The notes: a model not told the origin generated them from the letters alone. A DNA stretch of 64,000 bases from Pseudoduganella violacea (GCF_014191875.1 NZ_JACHXD010000007.1:225271-289270); one strand, 5' to 3'. Positions 17,809-26,599 are shown, counted from the stretch's first letter. Made by a program: numbers and translations.

Positions 17809-19284
17809 TTAGAAGTTCAGACCGGGGGAGAGCTTGGCGGGCATTTCCAGCGCGCCGTTCTCGATGGATGCAACCGGATAGGCGCAGTAGTCGGCCGCGT
17901 AATAGGCGCTCGGACGGTGATTGCCCGATTTGCCCACGCCACCGAACGGCGCGCTACTGGCCGCGCCCGTGGTCGGACGGTTCCAGTTGACGATGCCGGC
18001 GCGGGCGCGCTGCTGGAACTGCTTCCACAGCGACTCGTCGTTCGAGATCAGGGCGGCGGCCAGGCCGAAGCCGGTGTTATTGGCGGCGCGCACGGCGCTG
18101 TCGAAGTCCTTCACGCGCACGATCTGCAGCAGTGGGCCGAACCATTCCTCGTCCGGAATGCCCTGGGCATTGGTGACGTCGACGATGCCGGCCGAAACGA
18201 AGCCGGTGCCCGCTTTCAGCTGGCGCATTTCCAGCAGCAGCTTGCCGCCCTTGGCGACCATATCGTTCTGCGCCTGCACCAGGCGCTCGGCCACGGCGGC
18301 CGAGACCACCGGCCCCATGAAGGGCGCCGGCTCGGCGTTCGATTCGCCGACCACGATCTTGCCGGCCACTTCCACCAGGCGCTGGATGAAGGCGTCGGTT
18401 TCCGGCGTATCCTGCACGATCAAGCGGCGCGCGCAGGTGCAGCGCTGGCCGGCCGAAATGAAGGCGGAGGAAATCGCCATGAAGACGGCGGCGTCGATAT
18501 TCTTCGCATCCCATACCACCAGCGGGTTGTTGCCGCCCATTTCCAGCGCCAGCAGCTTGCCTGGCTGGCCGCCGAACTGGCGGTGCAGAGCCGCGCCGGT
18601 CTGGCTGCTGCCGGTAAACAGCACGCCGTCCAGCAGCTCGTTCTGGCCCAGGGCGATGCCGGTATCGCGGCCACCGTTGACCAGATTCACCACGCCGGAC
18701 GGCACGCCGGCTTTTTCCCACAGCTGCACGGTTTTCACGGCGGTGCGCGGCGCGTATTCGCTCGGCTTGAAGACCACCGTGTTACCGGCGATCAGGGCCG
18801 GCACGATATGACCATTGGGCAGGTGGCCGGGGAAGTTGTAAGGACCAAACACGCCGAACACGCCATGCGGACGGTGGCGCAGCACGGCTTCGCCATCGGC
18901 CACGGTGTTACGGGTTTCGCCAGTGCGCGCGCCATGGGACTGGATCGAGATATCGACCTTATTGGCCATGGTGGTGACTTCGGTGCGCGCTTCCCACAGC
19001 GGCTTGCCCACTTCCTCGGAGATCAGCAGCGCCAGCTCCTCGGCGTTTTCTTTCAGCAGGTCGCGGAAACGGATAACGACGGCGATGCGCTCTTCCAGCG
19101 GTTTCCAGGACCAGGCTTCAAAGGCGGCGTGCGCGGCGGCGCAAGCCTCGGCCACGTCCTGCGCGGTGGCTTCGCGGCTGGCCCAGGTCTGCTGGCCGTT
19201 GGCCGGATTGACGGTGACCAGCTCAGCGCCGCTGCCGGCCTTCCATTGGCCGTTGATGAAGTTGCTCAGTGCTTGTTCAGACAT
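17809..19284 (-). CDS. astD: Succinylglutamate-semialdehyde dehydrogenase AstD
   Basis: 491 residues, aldehyde dehydrogenase superfamily. It oxidises N-succinylglutamate 5-semialdehyde to N-succinylglutamate with NAD+ (AST step 4). The full ALDH core is visible: [19 protein letters not shown], the [11 protein letters not shown] segment with the general-base glutamate, and GQRCTCARR with the catalytic cysteine. The start codon lies 8 bases inside the end of aruG, indicating translational coupling, and GGAAGAA is the ribosome binding site. Confidence 0.95.
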   Translation of the reverse strand: MSEQALSNFINGQWKAGSGAELVTVNPANGQQTWASREATAQDVAEACAAAHAAFEAWSWKPLEERIAVVIRFRDLLKENAEELALLISEEVGKPLWEARTEVTTMANKVDISIQSHGARTGETRNTVADGEAVLRHRPHGVFGVFGPYNFPGHLPNGHIVPALIAGNTVVFKPSEYAPRTAVKTVQLWEKAGVPSGVVNLVNGGRDTGIALGQNELLDGVLFTGSSQTGAALHRQFGGQPGKLLALEMGGNNPLVVWDAKNIDAAVFMAISSAFISAGQRCTCARRLIVQDTPETDAFIQRLVEVAGKIVVGESNAEPAPFMGPVVSAAVAERLVQAQNDMVAKGGKLLLEMRQLKAGTGFVSAGIVDVTNAQGIPDEEWFGPLLQIVRVKDFDSAVRAANNTGFGLAAALISNDESLWKQFQQRARAGIVNWNRPTTGAASSAPFGGVGKSGNHRPSAYYAADYCAYPVASIENGALEMPAKLSPGLNF

Positions 19285-20326
19285 TGGTATTCTTCCTCAC
19301 GTTGAGAGACAGGGTGCGCACGGTGTCGCCCGCCTTCACGCCCAGCAGTTTCTGGTCGGCGGCGGACAGGTCGATCTTGCCGTTTGCCGGGCTGGCGTCG
19401 GACAGGATCATGCGGAAATCCTTGAGCACCGTATTCGACACCAGCATCGGTTCCGGATTCGGCGCGCAGGCATGGGTTGCATCGCTATCGATTTCCACGC
19501 CGACCAATTCGCTGTCGCGCATGGCGCGCAGCTCCGAGGTGCGCGCCTGCAGCACGGGGCCGGCGTCGAAGATGTCGATATAGCCTTCGAAATACATGCC
19601 CTCCTGTTCCAGCAGGCGGCGCGCCGGCTTGGTCGCTTCGTGCACCTCGCCCACCACATCCTGCGCGTCCTGCGGCAGATAGGCCACATACATGGGCTGG
19701 CGCGGCATCAGTTCGGCGATGAAGGACTTCTTGCCCAGCGCCGTCAGGTCGTCCACATGGTGGAAATCCATCTTGAAGAAATGGCGGCCCAGGCCTTCGT
19801 AGAAAGGCGAGCTGCCGTCCGGCGCCTGGTAGCCGCGCATCTCGGCGATCAAGCGTTTGGTGAACAGATGCGGGAACTGGGCGATGAACAGGAAGCGGCA
19901 CTTCGACAGCAGGCGGCCGGTATTGCCGCTGCGGTAGTCGGGGTGCAGGAACAGCGAGCACAGTTCCGAGCTGCCGGTCAGGTCGTTCGACAGGTACAGG
20001 GTTTCCATGCGCGTGAACACATCGAGCTCGCGGCTGGAGTGCACCAGAGTGCCGATGCGGTAATTGTAGAAAGGCTCGGTCAGGCCGACCGCCCCCTTGA
20101 TGGCGCACACCCCGGCCAGGCGGCCGCTGGTGGTGTCCTCCATCACGAACATATAGTCGCGCTCTTCGGGCGGAATGGTCTCGGCAAAGGAAGCGCAGGC
20201 GATCGCCAGGCGGTCGCCCAGCATTTTCATGTCCGGCTTGAGCGTGGTCATGCCGGTGCCGACCTGGCTGGCCAGACCGTACAGGGCATCCAGGTCGGAT
20301 GCGTTGATGGCGCGTACAACTAGCAT
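19277..20326 (-). CDS. aruG: Arginine N-succinyltransferase, beta subunit (AruG/AstA type)
   Basis: 349 residues, AstA family. With AruF it transfers succinate from succinyl-CoA to the alpha-amino group of arginine (and ornithine in Pseudomonas), AST step 1. Diagnostic segments include MLVVRAI at the start, ELCSLFLHPDYR, SPFYEGLGRHFFKMDF and the FEGYIDIFDAGPVL block. It follows aruF by 12 bases and overlaps astD by 8. The presence of two related subunits, rather than the single AstA of enterobacteria, matches Pseudomonas and many beta-proteobacteria. Which is called alpha or beta rests on gene order. Confidence 0.93.
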   Translation of the reverse strand: MLVVRAINASDLDALYGLASQVGTGMTTLKPDMKMLGDRLAIACASFAETIPPEERDYMFVMEDTTSGRLAGVCAIKGAVGLTEPFYNYRIGTLVHSSRELDVFTRMETLYLSNDLTGSSELCSLFLHPDYRSGNTGRLLSKCRFLFIAQFPHLFTKRLIAEMRGYQAPDGSSPFYEGLGRHFFKMDFHHVDDLTALGKKSFIAELMPRQPMYVAYLPQDAQDVVGEVHEATKPARRLLEQEGMYFEGYIDIFDAGPVLQARTSELRAMRDSELVGVEIDSDATHACAPNPEPMLVSNTVLKDFRMILSDASPANGKIDLSAADQKLLGVKAGDTVRTLSLNVRKNTNV

Positions 20327-20338
20327 AGCTCTCTCACT

Positions 20339-21370
20339 TTAAATGCGGACGCAGATCACATCGTCGCCCGCGGCGACGCCCAGCAGCTCCTGCAGATGCT
20401 GCGGCAGGCCGACGGTCTCGCTGTTCTCCAGCGCCGGGCTGGCGATGGTGACGGCGCGGAAGGCCATGCCCGGACGGGAGGCGATCGCATAGGTGGCGAC
20501 GGCGTCGAGGGTATCGCCCGGCGCCACGTCCTGCACGCGGCGCGTCAGCGATGAGTTGAAGGTGCGCAGCGTATGCTTGTGGGCTTGCAGGATCGGGCCG
20601 CCATCGAAGATGTCGATGTACTCGTCGGCCTCGAAGCCTTCGGCCGTCAGCAGATTGAAGGCCAGCTCGCCCGATGGATGGATCTGGCCCATGGCCGCCT
20701 GGGCGTCGCCCGGCAGCAGCGGCACGTACACCGGGTAGTGCGGCATCAGCTCGACGATCAGGGTGCGGTTGCGCGCGCCGCCGATCACGCGTTCGGCGTC
20801 AAGGAAATCCATCTTGAAGAATTTGCGGCCCAGCGCATCCCAGAACGGCGAGCCGCCATCCGGATCGGTGACGCCGGCCAGCGGCACGAAGAAGCGGTCG
20901 CCGAAACGGTGCGGCGCCAGCACGGCGAACAGCAGGCGGGCGCGCGACAGCAGGGCCGCTTCGGGCCGGCTTTTCAGGCGCTCGTCGACATAGAAACTGG
21001 AAAGCTGGGAGTAGGCGGTCAGCTCCGAGCACAGGGTCAGCGCATGCACGCTGTGGCTGATGTTCAGGTCCCGCGAGACCTGCTGGATCACATCGTTGCG
21101 GAAGGAGAAATAAGTGCCGTTGGAACCGGCGGAGGCGAAGATGGCGGCCGTGCCGACGATCTGTTTTTCCGCCACCGATTCCAGCACAAACAGGTAGGAC
21201 TCTTCGCTGGGAATATCGACATGCGCCGCGAACGAGGCAATCGAGCGCTCCACTGCCTGGACGATCTTGTCGCGCGTTTTCGGCAGGGTATGGACACCCG
21301 GCATGGTGACGGCGGCCAGCGCTTCGAGCGCGGCGATATCCGCAAGTTCTACCGGACGGACAACATACAT
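20339..21370 (-). CDS. aruF: Arginine/ornithine N-succinyltransferase, alpha subunit (AruF type)
   Basis: 343 residues, homologous along its length to the neighbouring aruG product (YVVRPVELADIAAL start, SPFWDALGRKFFKMDF, DEYIDIFDGGPIL). The two are partner subunits of the succinyltransferase. The ATG is preceded by an AAGGAGTT ribosome binding site. A strong hairpin separates it from the upstream astC gene, which could change relative expression. Confidence 0.93.
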   Translation of the reverse strand: MYVVRPVELADIAALEALAAVTMPGVHTLPKTRDKIVQAVERSIASFAAHVDIPSEESYLFVLESVAEKQIVGTAAIFASAGSNGTYFSFRNDVIQQVSRDLNISHSVHALTLCSELTAYSQLSSFYVDERLKSRPEAALLSRARLLFAVLAPHRFGDRFFVPLAGVTDPDGGSPFWDALGRKFFKMDFLDAERVIGGARNRTLIVELMPHYPVYVPLLPGDAQAAMGQIHPSGELAFNLLTAEGFEADEYIDIFDGGPILQAHKHTLRTFNSSLTRRVQDVAPGDTLDAVATYAIASRPGMAFRAVTIASPALENSETVGLPQHLQELLGVAAGDDVICVRI

Positions 21371-21396
21371 TTGAACTCCTTGCTGAATATAGATAC

Positions 21397-21421
21397 GCCC
21401 GGCGCCACCACAGCGCCGGGC
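21397..21421 (-). other. Intercistronic hairpin between astC and aruF
   Basis: A perfect 9-bp GC stem (GCCCGGCGC/GCGCCGGGC, loop of seven) lies in the 78-base gap. No T run follows on the minus strand, so full termination is unlikely. It may protect the astC message or attenuate read-through. Confidence 0.55.
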
Positions 21422-21448
21422 TTTAGCAAGCCGCCGGGGCGGCCGCTA

Positions 21449-22693
21449 TTACGCTGGCTTGGTCAGCTCGTTCAGGGCCAGGCGCAGCAGGCGGTCGGCT
21501 TCCTCGATCTGGGCGTCGGAGACGATCAGGGCCGGCGCCAGGCGCAGCACGTCGGTGCCGGCGATCAGCACCATCAAGCCTTGCGCTTCGGCGGCGCGCT
21601 GGATGTCTTTGGAGCGGCCCTTGAAGGCCTCGGCCACCACCACGCCCAGCAGCAGGCCGCTGCCGCGCACGGCGGAGAACACGTTCGGATAATCCTTGAC
21701 CAGGGTTTCCAGCTTGGCGATCAGCTTGACGCTGGCTTCCTTCACGCGCGCCAGGAAGGCCGGCTGGTTGATCGTCTCCAGCACTTTCAGCGCGATGGAC
21801 GCGGCCAGCGGGTTGCCGCCGTAGGTGGTGCCGTGGGTGCCCACGCTCAGGGTCTGGGCCAGCTCGTTGGTGGTCAGCATGGCGCCGATCGGATAGCCAT
21901 TGCCCAGCGCCTTGGCGGCGGTCAGGATGTCCGGCGTCACGCCATAGCCCTGGTAGGCGAACAGCGCGCCGGTACGGCCCATGCCGGATTGCACTTCGTC
22001 GAAGATCAGCACGGCGCCGGTCTTGTCGCACAGCTCGCGCAGCACGCGCAGGTATTCGGGATTGCCCGGCATCACGCCGCCCTCGCCCTGCACCGGCTCC
22101 ACGATCACCGCGCACACATCGTCGCCGATGGCGGCACGCGCCGCCTCGATATCGTTGTAAGGAATGTGGTCGATCGACGGCGGCAGCGGCTCGAAGCCCT
22201 CGGTGTACTTGGCCTGGCCGCCCACCGACACGGTGAACAGGGTGCGGCCGTGGAAGGAATTCAGGCAGGACACGACGCGCGATTTGTGCGCGCCGAACTT
22301 GGTGTGGGCGTGCTTACGCGCCAGTTTCAGGGCCGCCTCATTGGCTTCGGCGCCGGAGTTGCAGAAGAAGGCGCGGTCGGCGAAGGTCGCTTCGGTCAGG
22401 GCCAGGGCCAGGCGCAGCACCGGCTCGTTGGTATAGCCATTGCCCAGGTGCCACAGGGTATTCGCCTGCTGGGTCAGAGTCTCGACCAGCGCTGGATTGC
22501 AGTGGCCGAGGGAGGCCACGGCGATGCCCGACGTGAAATCCAGATAATGCTTGCCGTTCTGGTCCCACAGGTCCAGGCCCGAAGCGCGCACCGGCACCAT
22601 CGCGGCAGGCGCGTAGGTCGGCACGAGCACGTCGTCAAAAGTCTGTCGGGTAACAGGGCGAGTGGTTACAGTCGAATCAAGCTTTGCATTCAT
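21449..22693 (-). CDS. astC: Succinylornithine/acetylornithine aminotransferase (AstC/AruC)
   Basis: About 414 residues, class III PLP aminotransferase of the ArgD/AstC group. It converts N2-succinylornithine plus 2-oxoglutarate to succinylglutamate semialdehyde plus glutamate (AST step 3). NSGAEANEAALKLAR, the FDEVQSGMGRTG block and TAAKALGNGYPIGAM with the PLP lysine are present. Sequence alone cannot separate it from biosynthetic ArgD, and such enzymes often do both jobs; operon position decides the call. The ATG at 22693 has a GGGG motif at the right distance, while an alternative ATG at 22705 has none. It is the first gene after the ArgR operator. Confidence 0.93.
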   Translation of the reverse strand: MNAKLDSTVTTRPVTRQTFDDVLVPTYAPAAMVPVRASGLDLWDQNGKHYLDFTSGIAVASLGHCNPALVETLTQQANTLWHLGNGYTNEPVLRLALALTEATFADRAFFCNSGAEANEAALKLARKHAHTKFGAHKSRVVSCLNSFHGRTLFTVSVGGQAKYTEGFEPLPPSIDHIPYNDIEAARAAIGDDVCAVIVEPVQGEGGVMPGNPEYLRVLRELCDKTGAVLIFDEVQSGMGRTGALFAYQGYGVTPDILTAAKALGNGYPIGAMLTTNELAQTLSVGTHGTTYGGNPLAASIALKVLETINQPAFLARVKEASVKLIAKLETLVKDYPNVFSAVRGSGLLLGVVVAEAFKGRSKDIQRAAEAQGLMVLIAGTDVLRLAPALIVSDAQIEEADRLLRLALNELTKPA

Positions 22694-22751
22694 GGCAATC
22701 CCCATCTAGGTAAGAGGTACGGAGGGCAGCAGGCCGCGCCCTGGTACTGGC

Positions 22752-22757
22752 ATTGTA
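22752..22757 (-). promoter_or_regulatory. Candidate -10 element of the AST operon promoter
   Basis: TACAAT on the minus strand, about 60 bases before the astC start. The matching -35 position (AAGAGT) is poor and is covered by the ArgR-type site, as expected for an activator-dependent promoter. Confidence 0.5.
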
Positions 22758-22773
22758 AAAGCGGGGATGCTAA

Positions 22774-22815
22774 AACTCTTTTGAATCTGCGACAAGGTTT
22801 TTCACAAATAGTAAA
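22774..22815 (-). promoter_or_regulatory. Tandem ArgR (AraC-type) operator upstream of astC
   Basis: On the minus strand TGTCGC (22789-22794) is followed by eight bases and then AA, matching the Pseudomonas ArgR half-site as I recall it (TGTCGC-N8-AA-N5). Exactly 21 bases upstream a weaker half-site, TTTACT-N8-AA, is in register, giving two direct-repeat half-sites. The downstream half-site abuts the candidate -35 region, fitting activation. The gene for the ArgR-like protein lies immediately upstream. Confidence 0.6.
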
Positions 22816-22822
22816 GATGCCA

Positions 22823-22846
22823 CAGCTGACTTCGTGTCCACCTTGG
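22823..22846. repeat. Half copy of REP-like family A
   Basis: CAGCTGAC and CGTGTCCACCTTGG match the left arm of the palindromes at 6792 and 60024, but the core and right arm are missing and are replaced by GGCTCAGCC/GGCTCAG sequence up to the argR stop. It lies directly behind argR and just upstream of the AST operator. Confidence 0.6.
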
Positions 22847-22860
22847 GCTCAGCCGTAGGC

Positions 22861-23817
22861 TCAGGAGGCCGCGAGCTTGCGCTGGCGCTCCTCGCGTGGG
22901 GTGTTGCCGAACAGGGCGCCGAAGGCGGTGGAGAAGTGCGAGCCGGAGGAAAAACCACACATCAGGCCGACTTGGACGATGGAATGGTTGGTTTCACGCA
23001 GTAATTGGCGGGCGCGGCGCAGGCGCAGCTCCAGGTAGTAGCGCGAGGGCAGGCTGCCCAGGTATTGCTTGAACAGGCGTTCGAGCTGGCGCCGCGAGAG
23101 GCCGACCAGGTTGGCGACGTCGTCGGTGGAGAGTGGTTCCTCGATATTGGTTTCCATCAGCGTCACCGCTTCCGACAGCTTGGGCTGCAGGGCGCCGAAA
23201 CGGGCTTGCAGGGCCACGCGCTGGCGCTCTTCGGGGCCGCGCACGCGTTCCACGCACAGCGCTTCCTTGATCTCGGCCTGCAGGGCAGCGCCGAACAGGG
23301 CTTCGATCAGGGTCAGCGAGAAGTCGAGACTGGCGGCGCCGCCGCAACAGCTCAGGTGGCGGCCGTCGATCACATACAGCTGGGGGATCAGGATGGCGCG
23401 GCTGGGTACGTCTTCGGTGTCGGCATACAGCGACCAGGGCAGCGCGATGCGCACGCCGCCGACGGCGCCCGCTTCGGCCAGCCACAGCACGCCGGCGCCC
23501 ACGGCGCCCCAAAAGGCGGCTTGGCGGCAGCGCTCAATGGCGGCGCGGCACAGCGCGGGGTCGGGGTCGCGCGCGCCCTCCTCGCCCACCAACAGGGCCA
23601 GCTGCCAGCCGGGATGCTGCTCCGGCAGCGGCTGGGCCGCCTGCGCCAGCGTGCAGACCTCAAGCTGCAAGCCGTCCGGCAGCAGGCGCTGCGCCAGACG
23701 CAAGGGCTGCACCAGGGCCGACCAGCTCAGCGCCTCGGCTTCGCCCGCATTCACCAGCAGCACGCGCACCGGGCCGGCCTGCGTCAGCGGGGAGAGATTA
23801 GCGAATGAATTTGGCAC
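22861..23817 (-). CDS. argR: AraC-family regulator of arginine catabolism (ArgR-like)
   Basis: 318 residues. The N-terminal ~185 residues form a DJ-1/PfpI-like (GATase1) domain and the C-terminal ~100 a two-helix-turn-helix AraC DNA-binding domain (DDVANLVGLSRRQLERLF, then VGLMCGFSSGSHFSTAFGALFG). This is the architecture of Pseudomonas aeruginosa ArgR, and the segment SRRQLERLFKQYLG looks especially close to it. It should activate the AST operon in response to arginine. The GTG start at 23817 has only a weak ribosome binding site. Position upstream of astC, same strand, mirrors argR-aruCFGDBE. This is not the hexameric ArgR of enterobacteria. Confidence 0.85.
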   Translation of the reverse strand: MPNSFANLSPLTQAGPVRVLLVNAGEAEALSWSALVQPLRLAQRLLPDGLQLEVCTLAQAAQPLPEQHPGWQLALLVGEEGARDPDPALCRAAIERCRQAAFWGAVGAGVLWLAEAGAVGGVRIALPWSLYADTEDVPSRAILIPQLYVIDGRHLSCCGGAASLDFSLTLIEALFGAALQAEIKEALCVERVRGPEERQRVALQARFGALQPKLSEAVTLMETNIEEPLSTDDVANLVGLSRRQLERLFKQYLGSLPSRYYLELRLRRARQLLRETNHSIVQVGLMCGFSSGSHFSTAFGALFGNTPREERQRKLAAS

Positions 23818-23861
23818 AGCGGCTTAACATCGGGTCGGTCGGGTCTTTCAGGCAAGAGGCT

Positions 23862-24779
23862 TTATTCCGGCGCCAGCGAGGCGGTGGGGCGCGGCGCGCT
23901 ATTCCATTGGCTGACTATCATACCGGAGATCAACAGTACCGCACCGAGCAGGCCGGTCCAGCCCAGGGTCTCGCCCAGCCAGAAATAGGCGAAGATGGCG
24001 GCGCAGCCCGGCTCGAACGCATAGATCACGGCCGCCTCGTTGGCCGTGGCATGGCTCTGGCCCCAGGTTTGCAGCGAGATGATGGCGGCCGTGGCCACCA
24101 CGCCCAGATAGATCAGATTCACGCTATACAGCTTGAGTCCCTGCCAGACATAGGCCCAGTAATTGAGCTGGTCCTGGTGCACGTCGATCTGGCCGCGCGG
24201 CACTTCGCGCAGCAGGATCCACAGGCCGGCGCAGATGGCCACGGTCCAGATCTGGGCTGCGGTCAGGGTCATCAGGCGCTCGGCCTTGCGCGAAAACGCT
24301 TCCATCATCAGGATGTAGACGCCGAAGCACAGGGCCGCCAACAGCGCCAGGGTATCGCCCCGTGCCCAAGCCAGATTGCCGTCCCAGCACAGGGCGAACA
24401 GGCCGGCCATGGCCAGCGCCAGGGCCAGCACGATGCGGCCCTCGGCCTTGCGTCCCAGCAGACGGCCCAGCAGCGGCGGCACCAGCACGTTGAGGCCGCA
24501 GATGAAGGCGTTGCGGTTGGAGGTGGTCAGGGCCAGCCCTTCCACCTGGAACAGGTAGCAAAAGAACAGCACCAACCCCGCCAGGAAGCCGTAATGCAGG
24601 TCTTTCCAGCGCGCGCGCAGCAGGAAGGGCGAAAGCAGCAAGCCCGCCATGGTGAAGCGGCTGACCACGATCCAGTTCGCCGACAGATAGCCGGTCATAT
24701 CCTTCATGGCCGGGAAGGTCGTGCCCCAGACTACCGTGACCAGCAAGAGGGCCAGAATGCCGCGCGCGTGTTGAGACAT
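23862..24779 (-). CDS. EamA/DMT superfamily permease
   Basis: 305 residues with about ten hydrophobic helices and the WGTTFPAMKDMTG motif in the first EamA repeat, RhaT/YdcZ-like group. A soluble-looking loop (REVPRGQIDVHQDQLNYWAY) lies mid-protein. It ends 44 bases before argR on the same strand, so read-through into argR is possible. A role in arginine or amino acid export is suggested only by position. It is divergent from the MarR gene, which may control it. Confidence 0.8.
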   Translation of the reverse strand: MSQHARGILALLLVTVVWGTTFPAMKDMTGYLSANWIVVSRFTMAGLLLSPFLLRARWKDLHYGFLAGLVLFFCYLFQVEGLALTTSNRNAFICGLNVLVPPLLGRLLGRKAEGRIVLALALAMAGLFALCWDGNLAWARGDTLALLAALCFGVYILMMEAFSRKAERLMTLTAAQIWTVAICAGLWILLREVPRGQIDVHQDQLNYWAYVWQGLKLYSVNLIYLGVVATAAIISLQTWGQSHATANEAAVIYAFEPGCAAIFAYFWLGETLGWTGLLGAVLLISGMIVSQWNSAPRPTASLAPE

Positions 24780-24865
24780 AGGCTATGAAATAAGCGGAAG
24801 GAAAAATGTTGTTTAGCCGCTCATATTACCCGAATGAAGGGGGAAGGGAAAATGCGGACCGGCGC

Positions 24866-24871
24866 TATAAT
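24866..24871 (+). promoter_or_regulatory. Consensus -10 element 8 bases before the MarR start codon
   Basis: A perfect TATAAT ends eight bases before the ATG at 24880. Transcription would begin close to the A of that ATG, leaving no room for a ribosome binding site. No good -35 hexamer is seen at 17 bp. Confidence 0.5.
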
Positions 24872-24879
24872 CTCGCCCC

Positions 24880-25323
24880 ATGGGGAATCGATATTTGAAA
24901 AGCATCCGTTTGCTGGCCGAGTGCATGCAAGCGTTCGAGCGGCTGTCCGGCGAGCATGTGCGCCAGTGCGGCCTGACCCATGCGCAATTCGACATCATCG
25001 CCACCCTGGGCAACACGCCCGGCATGTCCTATAAAGAGCTGGGGGAGAAAACCCTGATCACCAAGGGCACGCTGACCGGCGTCATCGAACGCCTGGAAGC
25101 CAAGGGCCTGGTCGAGCGCGAGCGCAGCGCGGACGATAAGCGTTCCTTCTTCATCCGTCTGACGGCAGAGGGAGAACGCCTGTTCCACGAGGTGTTCCCG
25201 CAAGTGGTGTCGCAAGGCGGCGCAGTGTTCGCGGCTTACCGCGAGGAAGATTTCGAAACCCTGGAAAAAACCCTGTCCGGACTCAAGCAGACGATCACGG
25301 CCGCCGGCCGTCAAGCTGACTGA
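24880..25323 (+). CDS. MarR family transcriptional regulator
   Basis: 147 residues, typical MarR length. The winged helix is clear: SYKELGEKTLITKGTLTGVIERLEAKGLVER (recognition helix) and the wing with ERSADDKRSFFIRLT, including the family's D-x-R motif. It should bind DNA as a dimer and respond to a small ligand. The divergent EamA permease 100 bases away is the obvious candidate target. The start may be leaderless because TATAAT ends 8 bases upstream of the ATG. Confidence 0.9.
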   Translation: MGNRYLKSIRLLAECMQAFERLSGEHVRQCGLTHAQFDIIATLGNTPGMSYKELGEKTLITKGTLTGVIERLEAKGLVERERSADDKRSFFIRLTAEGERLFHEVFPQVVSQGGAVFAAYREEDFETLEKTLSGLKQTITAAGRQAD

Positions 25324-25357
25324 ACGGACACCGACTGAACCCGAGAACAAGACTACG

Positions 25358-25642
25358 ATGTTAAAAACCACCCTGATCGCCGGCATCGCCCCGGCCAAAT
25401 TCGACAAGCATATCGTCAGCAATCTGTTGCTGGAGAACGGCACGGAAGATGCCGTCCGCCAGGAAAAGCTGCTGATCGGCGTGCGCAATGAAGACGGCGC
25501 CATCTACCGTCTGATCGGCGCAACAAAACACAATAGCTTCATGAATGCCGTGGAAGAACTGTTCGACCTCGGCCTGTCCGACGAGCTGGAAGATGTGGAA
25601 GGCACCCAGGAAGGCTGCGACGCGATCTTCAGCGAAACCTGA
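25358..25642 (+). CDS. Small acidic protein of unknown function, 94 residues
   Basis: It follows the MarR gene by 34 bases on the same strand and could be in its transcript. The product is acidic, has no signal or membrane segment, and looks like a compact alpha/beta domain (IGVRNEDGAIYRLIGATKHNSF, then VEELFDLGLSDELEDVEG). The family is not recognised. Codon usage matches the neighbours, and the frame is well bounded with no overlapping competitor. Confidence 0.65.
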   Translation: MLKTTLIAGIAPAKFDKHIVSNLLLENGTEDAVRQEKLLIGVRNEDGAIYRLIGATKHNSFMNAVEELFDLGLSDELEDVEGTQEGCDAIFSET

Positions 25643-25737
25643 GCCATATAGGCGCAAACAATCGGCGTCCACGATTTCCATCAAAAAAATCATTGGGGGT
25701 TTGCCTCTAAATTGATTCCGCAAGGCAATATTGTGGT

Positions 25738-25743
25738 TATAAT
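25738..25743 (+). promoter_or_regulatory. Consensus -10 element 6 bases before the HDOD start codon
   Basis: TATAAT at 25738-25743 is followed by TTTTGA and then ATG at 25750, with no ribosome binding site. A TTGATT at 25712-25717 could serve as -35 only with a long 20-bp spacer. Confidence 0.5.
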
Positions 25744-25749
25744 TTTTGA

Positions 25750-26586
25750 ATGGACAGACTGGACGCCTTTAAAAGCATCGCCGCCCAAGCGGGCCGCGGA
25801 GAGCTTGCATTCCCCACCAATGTGGCCGCCTCGGTCAAGCTACAGCAAGCGCTGAGCGACCCGGACTGCCACACCGATACCGCGGCCAAGCTGGTGCAGG
25901 CCGATCCCCTGCTGGCGGCGCGCGCCGTCGCCATCGCCAATTCCGTCGCCTACAACCGCTCCGGCAACGAGATTGCCGGCGTGCGCCAGGCCGTGCAGCG
26001 CCTCGGCGTGCGCACCCTGCAATCGCTGGTGGCGGCCCTGATCGTGCGCCAGCTCGGCAGCCAGATCAAGGATCCGGGCTTGCAGGCCATGGCCAAGCAG
26101 TTGTGGGAGCATACGGCCCATGTGGCCGCGCTGGCCCAGGTGATCGCGCGCCGCGTCACCCATGTCGACCCCGACACGGCCATGTTCGCCGGCATCGTGC
26201 ACGAGGTGGGCGGCTTCTATATGCTGTCCTGCGCCGACAGCGACCCATCCATCATGCAGGGCGAGCCGGAAGAGTGGGTCGAGCACGGCGAGGCCCAGAT
26301 CGGCCGTGGCGTGCTTAACAAGCTGATCATTCCGGAAGCCGTGATGCAGGCGGTGGAAGCGATGTGGGACGGCCTGCGCGCCCTGCCGCCGGAAACCCTG
26401 GGCGACACCCTGCTGCTGGCCAACGACCTGGCGCCCGTGCCCTCGCCGCTGCACAGCCGCCCCGGCGCCACCTCGCCGCAGGCGGCGCGCACCATCGACT
26501 TCGCCATCGGCGACGGCACCCTGAACGCCATCCTCACCGAATCGGCGGCCGAGGTGCATTCGCTGACCACGGTGCTGATGCTGTAG
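25750..26586 (+). CDS. HDOD domain protein
   Basis: 278 residues covering a single HDOD (HD-related output) domain at about 20-210 (FPTNVAASVKLQQAL start, GVRQAVQRLGVRTLQSLVAAL, then FAGIVHEVGGFYML). HDOD proteins lack the phosphodiesterase metal site and usually act as signalling partners in c-di-GMP, stress or competence circuits; no partner is evident here. The start codon follows a TATAAT by six bases, suggesting a leaderless message. Confidence 0.88.
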   Translation: MDRLDAFKSIAAQAGRGELAFPTNVAASVKLQQALSDPDCHTDTAAKLVQADPLLAARAVAIANSVAYNRSGNEIAGVRQAVQRLGVRTLQSLVAALIVRQLGSQIKDPGLQAMAKQLWEHTAHVAALAQVIARRVTHVDPDTAMFAGIVHEVGGFYMLSCADSDPSIMQGEPEEWVEHGEAQIGRGVLNKLIIPEAVMQAVEAMWDGLRALPPETLGDTLLLANDLAPVPSPLHSRPGATSPQAARTIDFAIGDGTLNAILTESAAEVHSLTTVLML

Positions 26587-26599
26587 GTCTGGCTCAGAT

